The notes: a model not told the origin generated them from the letters alone. 64,000 nt of DNA from Pycnopodia helianthoides (GCA_032158295.1 CM063249.1:9749195-9813194), one strand, 5' to 3'; shown: positions 10,983 through 22,967, counted from the stretch's first letter. Program-made: numbers and translations.

Positions 10983-11178
10983 AAAAGTTGCATCTGTTGA
11001 GGGGATCTCTCTGCTGCGGCTTCCCAGGTTGTCGCGTAAACTTGGGTGTGATCCCTGGCTATACGGCAGCTACAGGTTGAGTGGCTTCTGACTGGCGCCC
11101 CCAAACAAAAAAATATTGACAAAATACGGAGACCGGCAACATTAGGGCTGGATGGCTCAGTAGGTAGAGCGCCGGCAC
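10983..11178 (+). repeat. Composite SINE: body joined to a truncated tRNA-like head
   Basis: The body has GCTTCCCAGGTTGTCGCG, then CTTCTGACTGGCGCCCCC and AATATTGACAAAATACGG. A tRNA-like A box follows at 11150-11168 (GATGGCTCAGTAGGTAGAG) and stops before any B box. Related copies are at 24372-24560 and 59075-59285. Confidence 0.6.
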
Positions 11179-11588
11179 GTTCAACCCAAAATGTATTATT
11201 ATTTAACTATGTACAAATCTTTCCTTTCACCTTGGGTTATATTGTTTTATGAAAAGGGAAACTATCACCTTGAGTTTAATATGCATTCCAACCCAAGGGA
11301 AACTATTATTGCAAAGACTGTCAATAAAATTAGAAAAGCAGGGGTTTTTTTTGTATTTTTTTCCATGACAGTCCTGACAACTTTCCGGAGGTAGTGATCA
11401 CCAACTTCATTTTCTGTTACAGTTCGAGTTTCATAAAGCCTATGTGAGAAACACAACCCTGGTTCCAGTTTGGATTCGATCAACAATTATTAAGGTGTTT
11501 TTTTTTTTTAAGTATAGAGCCTAGCAGGAACCGCAGTCATATTTTAAAACCAATAGTAATAATAACTCTGTTTCTGGTTTCTCTTGCA

Positions 11589-11935
11589 TTAAAGGCAAAG
11601 TATACCTTTGATCTTTGTAACTGTTTGATTGTTTTAATCCTATATAAATGCAGACATATACAATAAAACTAACCTGTGAAAATTTCATATCAAAAGGTGG
11701 TAGCGCTTTTGCAGGAAGAATAATCCGTAATTGGGATACACAATCTGAGAAACTTTCGTGCAGAAATGTTTCTCAGATTGAAATGTTTTTAAATCCCTCT
11801 CTCTAAAACCACTATCCTTTGAAGGGAATCGTTTCTCAAAATGTTATACATTATCAATAGCAGTTCTTCTTACCTAGTAAGCTTTTATGATCATGAATTT
11901 TTGGAGTCATTACCAAAGGTATACCCTCCCTTTAA
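11589..11935 (+). mobile_element. TTAA-flanked MITE, family C copy 1
   Basis: TTAA at both ends with termini AGGCAAAGTATACC and GGTATACCCTCCCT. Internal CAATCTGAGAAACTTT and GTTTCTCAGATTG form an inner inverted pair. A diverged reverse copy lies at 52398-52806. Confidence 0.65.
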
Positions 11936-11949
11936 CGTTGTTTTTTCCT

Positions 11950-12100
11950 GCTTTTCACCCATGATTGCGGTTCGAATCCCGGACTGGAGACTTGCATGTT
12001 GGATTTGGTTTTCAGTCCCTGCCTGATTGCATGGGCTTTTCCTTAAGTTTTTTCCTCTCACATTTAAAACCTGCATTTCTTCATCATCTTCTCTACACAA
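11950..12100 (+). repeat. SINE fragment (B box and body only)
   Basis: A perfect B-box-like GGTTCGAATCCC at 11969-11980 is followed by a body with TTTTCAGTCCCTGCCTG and TTTTTTCCTCTCACATTT. No A box is visible upstream. Confidence 0.45.
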
Positions 12101-12229
12101 GTATTTTCAGGCTTACAGAGGTTACAGTGCTAGTCACTTTTGAGGGTCCCTTGGTTTCATTACCAGAAAGATTTAACCACATTAATAGTAATACACTTGT
12201 ACATTCAAATTTTCTTTTTAACTAAAGGA

Positions 12230-13035
12230 TTTAGAGATTATCTTGCATTCAAGCCTTTGAGTTAAATACAGTAGCTTTGAATCGGAGAAAGGCAACTTGG
12301 CCACACAAGTACAAAGGTCAATAAGGTGTGAAACAAATCTGATTTTCTTATTTGTTCCTCTCTTTTTTTCTTCATGTCTCTGTTTTTGGTCTCTTCAGTA
12401 TTTCAAAAGGTGCTTATGAATATGTATATATAGAAATGATTTAACATTGTTATTTATTCATTTGTCAAAATTTGTTTTCTTTTTGACATTGTTATTATTG
12501 AGTTTTGTTCATTTGGCTTTGTATTACAGGAGTGGTAATGTTCATTTAATTATGTAAATGATCCATTATTTACATTTTCCAAATCAAATATTCATGAGTT
12601 TGTAAATATTCATGAGCATGTACATATTATTAAGTAATGATAAAGACTGGACCATAATATCCCTATCGTGTTACATTCCAAGCAACTTGCTATTAATTTT
12701 TTGGTGAACTTGATTAAATGTCAGTTCAAGATAATTTCTAATCAATCAGTGTATATCCATAATGGCCAAAATATTCTATTCCATTCAATGGTTTTATTTA
12801 AAAGTTAACATTCGTTTGCATGTGACAGGGTGCAAAATTTTCAATTCTCAGTCTTTATTACTCTCTCAAAAACTTAACCTATTTATGTTTAATTTAATTT
12901 GGCTCGTTAATAATATCAGTCTGGGCAACATTTGTTGGTTAAGTGCTTAATGGCCGATAATTTGAAAGTAAATGTGGTTTGTTAGGCCCTTTTTTAAACA
13001 TGCTCTTGCCTTACAGAGCTTCAATCAGGCGGATC
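12230..13035. other. AT-rich intergenic stretch, nothing recognised
   Basis: About 800 bases with no coding signal, tandem repeat or inverted repeat that I can identify. Confidence 0.5.
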
Positions 13036-13036
13036 A

Positions 13037-13122
13037 AGCCCAAGCCCAAGCCCAAGCCCAAGCCCAAGCCCAAGCTCAAGCCCAAGCCAAAGCCCAAGCC
13101 CAAGCCCAAGCCCAAGCCCAAG
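13037..13122. repeat. (CCCAAG)n hexanucleotide microsatellite
   Basis: About 14 copies of CCCAAG with one or two substitutions. It lengthens a spurious Gln/Ala ORF but has no gene context. Confidence 0.9.
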
Positions 13123-13770
13123 CTGTGGTTTTAAAAAAGGGCCTAGTTACTGCTTTTAAAACTTCAGGCCCCAACTTGATAGCTGTCGAAACAAACGTGT
13201 AGAATCAAGTTGGGCATGTCCCAAGTTGGACATATCTCAAGTTGGGCATTTTCCATCGATAGTTCACTACCTCAAACCTTTGCTGGGATAGGTGAAGACC
13301 CTCTCATTTACAGTAGCGAGAACCGTCACGTTTATGCCTCAATAGTCAAAGTACCAAGCATTCACAGTTTAGTAGGTTTTTGTTTTACCAAACAAGATTT
13401 GATCAGTGGAAATTCCAGTGATTTTGGTTTTGCATGCCGGGAACAAATAATTTTGTTTCACATGCATACACAGGGTCTTTGAGTTACACTAATTTATGTT
13501 TTATTTTAAGGGATGGTACAACTGCCTGATTTTCAAAATTAGAATCCCAAACAACGCTTGATTAAATTAAGGATTCCATCTGAGAAGAGAAGTCCAGCAG
13601 ATCAATCAGCATTAAAGTCAAGTAACACACAAGTCGTTCCCATTATTCATCCTCGTGAAGATTTCTTTTGTCCTTTCCTTTGTCCCTGTACTTCACATCC
13701 TCCCATATACTTTGTGCACAAAATTCCTTGTGGAACATCCCTCTCTTTCAGAGTTCTCCTGTGGAGACCT

Positions 13771-13920
13771 ATTGATCCAATAGACCCCTTGCATTGGCCG
13801 CCACCTTTGATGAAACTTGCACGCGTGAAAGGATATCATTGGTTGAGAGTTTGGCGCAGCGCGTACACGTGTTTTTCATCAAAGATGGTGGTCAATGACG
13901 TCATGCGCAATCCATCTATT
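13771..13920. repeat. Short inverted-repeat element
   Basis: The left arm GGCCGCCACCTTTGATGAAA pairs with the right arm TTTCATCAAAGATGGTGGTC around a core with ACGCG/CGCGT motifs. The outer ends CAATAGAC and GTCT-like ATCTATTG also pair loosely. Non-coding. Confidence 0.5.
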
Positions 13921-13958
13921 GTCTTTGGTCTCCTTAAGGTAGGCAATACTAAAACACC

Positions 13959-14248
13959 TTAACACGTTGACTGTGGCCTAGGAGTATATTTGTAGTAACA
14001 GGTGTAACGGATTCTGCCACTACGAGTATACTCGTAGAGAATGATGGGGCTTTGTATTGTTATTTAAATACACTGGCATCACTGAGCACCGAACACATAC
14101 GCTTCTGGCAGTGGTGAGGACATACATCCTTAGAATGTGTATGTTCAGTTCTTTTTTTGTATAGTACCTATTTTGTATGCGCGCATGCGCACCGCACTTG
14201 GCAAACGGGAACGCCCTACGAATATATGACCAGCAGTCAACATGTTAA
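13959..14248 (+). mobile_element. TTAA-flanked MITE, family D copy 1
   Basis: TTAA at both ends, with terminal repeats CACGTTGACTG and CAGTCAACATG. A second inner pair is formed by the ACTACGAGTATACTCGTAG palindrome. It matches 32636-32914 along its length. Confidence 0.8.
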
Positions 14249-15249
14249 TGTAATACTCAAAATAGCAATGGGTTCCCACAGCCTGGGTTGATTTGGCTGA
14301 ATCTAGAAAAATCTTAATACAAAAGAATAATAATAAGGCCCAAGATATTTTGGTTGATGATAAAATGTTGATGTTGTACCATCCCTTGAGGGAGTGTTGT
14401 ATAGGTATTTATTTCATGTCTTCCATTTGAGCTTTCAAATGCAGTTTAACGTATATATAGTGAAAATACCTTATTTTTTCATGATCATGTGTGTGTCTGT
14501 GTCTGTAGAAAGTTTACAGGTTTATTTACATTTTAGACAACTTTAAATCTCTGTGTAAATCAGGCTTGTTTGTGCTGAGTTTTCTCAAAATATTATATGA
14601 GTTATAATAATGAACCAAAAATAAACGGTTTTATTATAATTTCTTTTGCGTTTTTATGGCAAATAAATATAGCTTCGTCTTTACATTTGGTTTGGGATGT
14701 TTTATCCATACGGTTTAAGTTGTTAGTCCCATAGGGTATTATTAAACCACAACCAGCACAACTTATTGGTTACAAATTGCAGAAAGTTCCACAAGTGCTT
14801 GTTACTGTTTTAAGATTATTTGAGAAATACGTGTGCTGATCACAACATCTTTTTGATTATTTTGTTTGCTCTTTAGAACTAAACTGCTTCGGCGTCTTTG
14901 ATAATCCAGTTTATGAACTCATTAGAGATATTTAAATCAACTCTTACGTTTTTTGTTTGTTTGTACGTTGCTAATTAACTAGTGTCTTAATATGACTTGT
15001 GTTTGTCATATCTAGAAATATAGAAGGACATCATGAAGTAAAGTAATGGGGTACTAAATGTATATATTGATGGTTTGTGTGTAAGCTTCCATTACTCCTT
15101 ACTAAGTTTTCCATCCCATAATGCTTCCCATGTGTATACATGTAGATATGACTCATGTGATTTTTGTACATAAGCTGAATCCATATTCAAACTACTATTA
15201 CGTGTGTGTCTAGTTTTCATTACAAAAATAAGACTCTATAATTTAATCG
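14249..15249. other. AT-rich intergenic stretch, nothing recognised
   Basis: About 1 kb without coding signal or recognisable repeat. AATAAA-like motifs occur (for example near 14620 and 14660), which is expected by chance at this base composition. Confidence 0.45.
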
Positions 15250-15599
15250 TATTGACCCAATTCACCTGACGTCATCGTCACAATAACTGTGCCATTTTGG
15301 GAGTCAATGTCCTCGGCGGGTGTTATTACAGTGTACACATGGTGTAGTGGGCATTTTAGGCAACGCGACATTTACATTAACAAAGTGGCCAGCGTGTCAG
15401 ACATTAGCGCGTGTGATGTTGGTGCAAGTAGTCTTGATTGGCGATGTTCGTTGGAGATATCGGTATCAATATCTAGATCAAATCGAACAAGTTTTTGAAC
15501 AAGATTCGTGGACTTACCCAGTCGATGTTGCACCCTCTACCAGCTACTAGTACAAAAAAACTAGCATTGCCAATCAAGACTGTGGTGCAAAGGGGTCAG
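15250..15599 (-). repeat. Miniature element, family G copy 3, reverse and longer
   Basis: Starts ATTGACCCAATTCACCTGAC and CCATTTTGGGAGTCAATG, the reverse complement of the right ends at 3899-4072 and 9608-9802. It closes near 15599 with AAGGGGTCAGT. The centre holds extra sequence with its own inverted pair GATTGGCGATG/GCCAATCAAGAC, suggesting a nested insertion. Confidence 0.5.
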
Positions 15600-16250
15600 T
15601 AGCTATACAACACAGTGTATCCCATGATGGGTGGAAATGAGGTTTTGTGATTGAACGAATGTTGGAAATCTATTGAGTATTCCTTAATAGCAGTCAGTAC
15701 ACAAGATTATTTCCAGAAGCTTAATTTGTTTTTAAAGATTTCTTTGAAAAACGACTTATTTATGTTCTCTTCAGTACCTTGCCCTTGGTTTCTCCCACCT
15801 ATGCTAGTTTCATATTGAAGTGTTTTGTTGATAAGCAAAGCAATCTGTTGACTTGTCAATACATTCCCAGTGACTTCTTGTTTGGCTGGTGGGCATTAAT
15901 TTGTTGTTGTTCCGAATCGTCAGTATCTCAAGGAATCATGATTTTGAAATGTCTTGTGGCTGCTCTTAAAATGCTATAAACTGGACTTGATTAACAATTT
16001 TTATAATAAAATATGGTCAAACTGAATATACACAAGTCTTATGTATTAGCTTTATGCATTTCAAGTGTTAAATTGTATGTATGTTTGTTTTCGGAGAGAT
16101 TCTGCACTTGTTCATTTTAAAAGGACGCTTCTAATCTAGTTGAAATTAGAAACGCAGTATTCACCAGCAAATACTAACAATCCTCACAAAACTGCGACCT
16201 TCTTCACGAGCTGGTTTTGGTCGGGTGGTTGCTCAAGTCAGTACTGTCCA

Positions 16251-16492
16251 GGGCCCAATTTCATAGAGCTGCTAAGCACGAAAATTTGCTTAGCATGAAA
16301 TTTCTTCCTTGATAAAAACAGGTTTACCAACCAAATTTCCATTTGTTGCATAATGCTTGTTAATGGTATCCAGCTGTTGTTTGCTTATCCTGAAAATCAC
16401 ATGGAAATTTGGCTGGTAATCCTGTTTTTATCGAGGCAAAAATTTCATGCTAAGCAAATTTTTGTGCTAAGCAGCTCTATGAAATTGGGCCC
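16251..16492. mobile_element. Hairpin MITE, family E copy 1
   Basis: About 240 bases forming one long hairpin. The left end GGGCCCAATTTCATAGAGCT is matched by the right end AGCTCTATGAAATTGGGCCC, and further inner pairing includes TTGCTTAGCATGAAATTT. Diverged copies lie at 54415-54606 and 63661-63842. Confidence 0.85.
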
Positions 16493-16772
16493 AGGAACTT
16501 GGTGTTTTCACAGAGGTTTGGGCTTCAGTCTGGACCTCGGTCTGCTAGTCTTGACAGGTGGTTGTCCCAGTCCCTACAGTCCTTCAAGGCGAACTGTTCC
16601 TGACCCTAGCCATCACTTCCTGCCGAGCAGGTTTGATCGTACATGTGTGAGTTATTTTGGACAGACTCCCCCTACCATCATGCAAAACCCTAGCCTTTTG
16701 TAAAGGCCTTCGCGGCTGGGACAGCTTCTTAGAGCAGCAAGCGACTTTTCCAACTTGATTTTTTTAGTTTTT

Positions 16773-17949
16773 ATGCCCCGCGGTTGGCAAAGCCACCGAG
16801 GGGCATACTGTTTCTGACATGTCCTTCCGGATGTGTGTGTGTGTGTGTGTGCGTGTGCATGTGTGTGTGCAAATTATAACTCGAGGAGGACTCAAATGTC
16901 AGCTTAAAACTTGGTGTATGGATTGGTCTTGGGGTCCCTCGAAAGTGTATTGTTTGTGGACCCCCCCCCCCAGTCAAATGGCAAGGTCATTATGGCTAAA
17001 ACAAAAGAAATCTTGTCGGAGTGTTAACTCAAGAAGGACTTGGCATATCAAATTCAAACTTGGTGTGTGGATTGGTCTTGGGATCCCCCAGAAGCCTATT
17101 GTTTTTGGACCCCCTAAGTTAAATATTAAGGTCATTATGGCTTAAACAAAAGAAATCTTGTTCGAGCGATTACTCATGAAGGACATGGCATATCAACTCC
17201 AAACTTGGTTTGTGGATCGGTCTTGGGATACCCCAGAGGCCTATAGTTTTTTTTACCCCCCTCAGTTTAATATTAAGGTGATTATGGCTTAAACAAAAGA
17301 AATGTTGTCTGAGCGATAACACAAGGAGGATTTAGCATATCAACTTCAAACTTGGTTTGTGGATCAGTCTTGGGATCCCCAAAAAGACTTTTGTTTTTGG
17401 ACCCCCTAAGTTAAATATTCAGGTCATTATGGCTAAAACAAAAGAAATGTTGTCCGAGCAATAACTTGTAAAGGACTTGTCACATCAACTCTGAACTTGG
17501 TTTGTGGATTGGTCTTAGCCTTACAATACAGAAGCCTACTGAATTTGTGGTTCAAATGTCAAGGTTGAAATAAAAAGTGGCTTTTAACCTTTTAAAGAGA
17601 ATTTAGGTTGTGTAAATTGGTCCTGCTACCCTCCTCCCCTCCCAACCCGACCCTGCCTTCCACCACCCCTTCCCCACCCAACCTCCCCTCCTCCCCTTCC
17701 CCAACCCCTTCCCCCACCCTCGGAAGTATATTGTTTTTGCCCGCCTCCCCAGGTCAAATTTACGGTCAATTTTATTAAAATAAAATTATTTTATGCCTAA
17801 AAAAAAAGAAATTATGTCCAGTGATAACTTCAGACAGACTTGGCATATGAACTCCAAATTGGTGTGTGGATTGGTCTCGGGATACAGAAGCCTCCTATTT
17901 TTAGACCACCTGGGTCAAATGTCAAGAAACGGACTGGCTTGCGGGGCAT
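16773..17949 (+). repeat. Non-coding repeat with GGGGCAT-type ends and a ~146-bp internal array
   Basis: Bounded by ATGCCCCGCGG and GCGGGGCAT, which are inverted. After a (GT)n run (16825-16868) come at least five degenerate units starting near 16878, 17026, 17171, 17318 and 17463. Each has AACTTGG, GATTGGTCTTGGGAT and GGTCATTATGGC. A C-rich stretch (17628-17722) and one more diverged unit (near 17825) follow. No ORF spans it. Confidence 0.75.
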
Positions 17950-18237
17950 TTGTGTTTACCAAACACAACTTTTCTTGTTTTTTATGAATTATTCATAAAG
18001 TTTGAAACTTGCATTATTCATAACTTGTATGCAAACAAGTAAAGTGCTGAATGATTAACCAATGTAAATTTGCATAACTTGTTACTGATGCTGACCCGCT
18101 GACCCCCGTCGCTTCTGATTGGTTTGGAATTTTGCGAAGGCCTTGACGAAAGGCTAGCAAAACCCCTACCCTCACCACAACAATCACTAAAAACCCCTAC
18201 CCTCGAACCAAAAAGGTTACTCTTGAGTCGAGCTGTT

Positions 18238-18310
18238 ACGATAATAATAATAATAATTTATTCTTGATATATTCTTCAAAACGCTGTACAGGAAATCACA
18301 ACAAAATATA
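18238..18310 (-). repeat. Retroelement 3' tail, reverse orientation
   Basis: An (ATA)n run joined to AATTTATTCTTGATAT and ACGCTGTACAG looks like the reverse complement of a SINE/LINE tail ending in a short repeat. Upstream body not identified. Confidence 0.35.
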
Positions 18311-18537
18311 CAAAAAATACAGTAAACCGGTAAATCAGTAATCAAATATTTAAATAATTATGTACCATAGAGTAAAAGCACACTTTGAGACGTAAAAACC
18401 CACAATCACAGTAAACCTTGTCACACATTTAAAATTGCATAAACAATGTAAAAGTATAAAGACAACAGTTAAACAAACAAAAAATTAATAAATTGTTAAG
18501 AAATTTGTATATTTATTCAAATAGATTTATTCAAATA

Positions 18538-18931
18538 TTAAAAGAACATTACAGAATTGGTAAGAAAAAAACTTGTAAAATATACTTTTTTATCACAGAT
18601 TTACATAAAACTTACACGGTCTAATGATGATGATAGTAGAAAACATCCCTTGAAATATTTCTGTCTGAAATGCCATATTTGATGAGAAATCAATAAACTA
18701 ATTTTCCGATTGGAGTTTATCGCTCAGTGAGCGTTTTATTCATTTGTTGAATCTATATGGTTTCATGCAAATGTGTAATCGGTTTTTCACTATTTTCTCG
18801 TGACCCAGATGGCCGATCGATCTCAAACTTCTACAGGTTTGTCAGTTTATGTGTATGGTGGATTACATAAAGTACTTACACTGCCAGCAACTGTTTTGTT
18901 AGCAAAAGCCAATTCTGTAATGTGCCTTTAA
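18538..18931 (+). mobile_element. TTAA-type MITE, family B copy 1
   Basis: Terminal repeats GAACATTACAGAATTGGT and CCAATTCTGTAATGTGCC; the left TTAA has decayed to TAAA. Other copies: 50728-51083, 51750-52140 (reverse) and 56286-56679. Confidence 0.75.
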
Positions 18932-19164
18932 ATAAAATTAAATTGAATTAATCTAAATTCAGGAGTAGTACCTTTTAAAAAGAAGTGTCTTTAGTTGCCT
19001 TTTAAAAACTCAGAATTCATTAATTCACTAATTACCATGCCCTACCCTACCTGTAAACTGACTCAACAATTTACCAATACATTGTGTCTGCGTACTCTCG
19101 TACCCTGAAAAGTAATGATAAACAGACATTTCTTTTATTTCTTGCAGTCATTCGTAAGTAGTAC

Positions 19165-19620
19165 AAAGGAGTGCAATGTATTTTGTTCTCATAGCAAAGT
19201 ACTTGTACCTGTACATCAAGTGTACTCTTACGCTTTGAGGGATAAAAAGTGTTTGTTATGAAATTAAATTGGTTGGGAAGATGTTTTAAAAGTAGAGTAT
19301 AATGATCCACGCAAATTTGCCTCGAAATTGTGTGGTTTTCCTTTTACATTTTTGATTTAACACGGTTTGTAATTTTGTGCGATAAAAAATGTTGTACATG
19401 ATGTTGTACCGTGTTAGTTCACAAAGAAAAGGAAACCCGCACAATTTCGAGCAAAATTTATGTGAATCATTATATTCTACTTTTAAAACATCTTTCCAAC
19501 CATACTAATTTCATGACAAATGCCTTTTATAGCCCAAAGCACCCAATCCACTGTCATTGTGTCCCTTTAATAGTACGCTTAATATACAGGTACAGGTACT
19601 TTGCTATGAAAACGAGTACA
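19165..19620. repeat. Large imperfect hairpin element
   Basis: A left arm (about 19165-19320) and right arm (about 19445-19620) are reverse complements, sharing TACTTTTAAAACATCTT and CAGGTACAAGTACTTTGC. A related single-arm copy is at 24065-24200. It abuts the outer end of the left inverted gene copy. Confidence 0.6.
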
Positions 19621-19639
19621 AATACGAAACATGCAAGGT

Positions 19640-21160
19640 GCATAACTCTCCCAAATCCTCAATGTCCAGTATCAGTTGAAATGTCCTTATTTAATCTGCT
19701 GTTTATCTAAACATTCTTCCCCAGGCAAAAAACAAACTTATCATCCAATCATCTCTGAAATTTCAGAGTTAAAGGAGGACTTTTGGTAAGTATGAGAACT
19801 GTTGTAACTAGTAGTATTGCAGCTATACAGAACTGCTGTTGTCAAGAGCTAGTGTCGCTGTTGGAGCTGCTGTTGCTATTCGAACTACCATAGCTATCAG
19901 AACTGCTGTAGCTATCAGAACTGCTGTAGCTTTCAGAACTACCTAGCTATCAGAACTGCTGTAGCTATCAGAACTGCTGTTGTCATAAGAATTATTGTCG
20001 CTGTCAGAGCTGCTGTCACTATTCAAACTGCTACAGCTATCACTACTGCTGCTGTCATAAGAACTGCTGTAACTAGTAGTATTGCAGTTATACAGAACTG
20101 CTGTTGTCATGAGAGCTAGTGTCGCTGTTGGAGCTGCTGTTGCTATTCGAACTACCGTAGCTATCAGAACTGCTGTAGCTATCAGAACTGCTGTAGCTAT
20201 CAGAACTGCTGTTGTCATAAGAATTATTGTCGCTGTCAGAGCTGCTGTCACTATTCAAACTGCTACAGCTATCACTACTGCTGCTGTCATAAGAACTGCT
20301 GGCGCTGTTGGAGCTGCTAAAGTTGCTATTTGAACGGCTGTAGCTATCAGAGCTGCTATCAGAACCACTGCTGTCATAAGAACTACCGTAGCTATCAGAA
20401 CTGCTGTAGCTATCGGAGCTGCTGTTGTCATAAGAACTACTGTCGCTGTCAGAGCTGCTAGTAGAGCTGCGATCCTAACCGCTGCTGTCATAAGAACTGC
20501 TGTAGCTATCAGAGCTGCTATCAGAACTGCTGCTGTCAGAGGAACTGCTGTAGCTATCAGAACTGCTGTAGCTATCAGAACTGCTGCTGTCAGAGGAACT
20601 GCTGTAGCTATCAGAACTGCTGCTGTCATAAGAACTGCTGTCGCTGTCGGAACTGCTGTCGCTATTAGAACTACTGTAGCTATCAGAACTGCTGTAGCTA
20701 TCAGAACTGCTGTAGCTATCAGAGCTGCTATCAGAACCTCTGCTGTCAGAGGAACTGCTGTAGCTATCAGAACTGCTGTTGTCATAAGAACTACTGTCGC
20801 TCTCAGAGCTGGGATCAGAACGCTGCTGTCATAAGAACTGCTGTTGCTGTCGGAGCTACTGTCCCTATTTGAACTACTGTTACTATCAGAACTGTTGTAG
20901 CTATCGATGCTGTATTCTTGTCCTGAGTTATCAGACAAGGAAACTGAAGTTGTGTCCAAGTTTTCATCATAGTAGGCACTTCCTTGCAGCTGAATGAAGT
21001 CAGCAGGGCTTTGATCTCTGGTGGCATTATTCAACTCACATACTTGGTTACTTGTGTTATAGTTAAATGATGCACATTGTGGATCATAAGAGCAGTCTCG
21101 CCCACAGATCACAGGAGAAGATACAGTCTTCCAATGATAGGCATGATTCAGTATTGCTCG
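19640..21160 (-). repeat. Left arm of inverted gene duplication
   Basis: Matches 25500-26765 in reverse orientation. Shared landmarks are the PAN-domain coding block, the Ser/Asp repeat, the GCTGTTTATC block (near 19700) and CATAACTCTCCCAAATCCTC (near 19640). Similarity ends near 21160, where the N-terminal coding parts diverge. Confidence 0.75.
19795..20300 (-). repeat. Tandem duplication of the 3' end of the left gene copy
   Basis: A block of about 250 bases running from the TAACTAGTAGTATTGCAG motif through the Ser/Asp repeat occurs twice in succession (from about 19805 and from about 20060). The stop-codon region is therefore present twice; only the inner one (20088-20090) would be used. 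Confidence 0.6.
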
Positions 21161-21265
21161 ATTGTTGAACAAGAATACGTCTGGAGTGAACCCATGTACA
21201 TGTAGGCACTGACAAACTTCTAGCATGAATGTGAGAAACAAGCCAGACTTGGTAATGACATTCAT
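20088..21265 (-). pseudogene. Secreted PAN-domain + Ser/Asp/Tyr-repeat protein, left copy (disrupted)
   Basis: The start is the ATG at 21263-21265; an upstream in-frame TTG at 21301 is less likely. The N-terminus is a signal-peptide-like hydrophobic segment (SGLFLTFMLEV). One PAN/Apple-like domain follows, with ICGRDCSYDPQCASFNYN, VCELNNATRD and GSAYYDEN and the C-x3-C-x5-C-x11-C spacing of PAN modules. Then comes a long Ser/Asp/Tyr/Asn tract. Relative to the right copy one base is missing near 20821, so the open frame switches to an Ala/Thr/Leu/Val translation. Even if corrected, TAG at 20475-20477 interrupts the Ser frame. The tract would end with NSSSV and TAA at 20088-20090. No intron is needed. 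Probably a pseudogene unless these are assembly errors in the repeat. Function unknown; PAN modules bind protein or carbohydrate. Confidence 0.6.
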
Positions 21266-22704
21266 GGTGAGGCAATTGGAGCCAAAGAGATAGATGGTCA
21301 AGTAGTTTTCTCTTTATTTTGTAAGATGAGGTTTTCCCAATGCTTTGACTGGTTATCACTGTAACGATGACCTCAAAAGCTAATGAATCTATGATCTTTT
21401 CATCATGAGGTCTTGTCTGAATCTGTGAACATGTACATTTACTTAGGCTTGTTTATACGCAGACATACAATGTACACTTTCGTTTGTTTTAGTAACCACT
21501 AAGAACACTTCATACATCATAACAGAATGACCTATAGATAAGTACATTGACATAAAGATATTCAGCTTGCCTGGCTCCTTTGGGGAATTATTCATTAAGT
21601 ATTGTTAATAGTAACTGTACTTGTGTCATGGAGCCTTTTTATAGCTCCATGCTTGTGTAAAGTACTTAAGCTGCATGGCTGCTGATAGCCCACCTTGTTG
21701 GGCTGTAATTGGCTCACATTTAACATCATAGTTGCCATTATAAGATCGATGTGATAAGAGCCATAACAGCATAACAAGGTAGGCTAGGCTGCTTTGGACT
21801 GAAGTATTATAATAATTAGACTATAATTGTAAGCATTGCTCATAAAAAGGCAAGTTCTCCAAGGTCAAACTCATTTTTGTGATGCACTCCTTCTCCACGA
21901 GATTGAGTCCTTGAAAGTGGAAAAGTCTCTAACCTCCTGTTAAAATGCCATTTATTTGATACTCATTCAGAGCAAAAATTGAAGCATGACTTCATTGGAT
22001 ATCAACAGCAAAGGGGTCTGTGCACTCCAAAGACAAATTTTTGCATCGGTCGAAACATCAAAGTCAATGCCTTTTTTGATTGAATATCATCAAAACTCAG
22101 GAATAAACTTTAAAAATAGTTTCTGTACAAAAATATACAGACACATTTGAACTGTGACATTATTAAATGTTTTAGGATGTGGACAATATTGGCACTGGAA
22201 GGGTATCAGATACAATGGCATTTTAGATGGAATATTTCTGTGGAGGATTGGTCCTATTATATGTAGCTTTATAATCGATGAACTTTGACACTCAAATTTA
22301 GTATCATTATTGCTACTTTTATATTGCTATTATTATTTAGTTTTTTAAATATCATCATATGTATGGCAGAAGGAAGCTTAAAAAACATTGATCGGTCTCG
22401 CCTCAAAAGTAGTGTAGCCTATTAATTGCAAAGCGCGAAGAGTTAAATAGGCCCATTAGATTCTCTCTGGTGCAATCTATTTCAGAAGCTTTTTACATTT
22501 TTGTTTTACCCATTTTTGAGATATAAAATGTGCTTTATTTGCCTTTCAATAAATGTTGTTTCCATAGTTGGTAAAAAATAAGGGGTGGGGGTATACGCTG
22601 CACCACCCCTAAATCTGCCCCTGAATATACTAAGTTTTAGTTGGTGGGACAACACATTAATATTAGTTATATTACTGAGCTACATTGTACTTTGGTATGA
22701 TTAT
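21266..22704. other. Spacer between divergent gene copies, proximal to left copy
   Basis: AT-rich sequence without coding signal. It would contain the promoter of the left copy. I could not identify a convincing TATA box or shared promoter block with the right copy. Confidence 0.4.
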
Positions 22705-22967
22705 AATAGACCGATCTATTGAGCCCCACCTATTGACATATTGACCAATCACAGCATCGGCTGCATCACCAATGGACACGTGGGCAGCACAAGTGCATCT
22801 CTCCAATGCCACACTCACAACTTGCAAGATTTTAGTATGCGCGGGTGCATGTTTACTTTTCTAATGAGATTTCAGTGTGTCAGACTTTTGTCGGACTTTC
22901 GGTGGCGTAGCTACGGCTGTGATTGGTCAACACGTAAGGGGGTGGAGCTGAATGGATCGGTCTATTA
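22705..22967. mobile_element. MITE with AATAGACCGATC ends
   Basis: Terminal inverted repeats AATAGACCGATCTATT and GGATCGGTCTATT, with subterminal GAGCCCCACC/GGGTGGAGCT pairing. An inner ACCAATCACAGC matches GCTGTGATTGGTC. About 263 bases, non-coding. Confidence 0.75.

Noticed and set aside
15289..15550. Overlapping 69- and 76-residue ORFs
   Set aside because: They lie wholly inside a miniature element.
16353..16703. 116-residue ORF
   Set aside because: Begins inside the family E hairpin; no homology or splice context.
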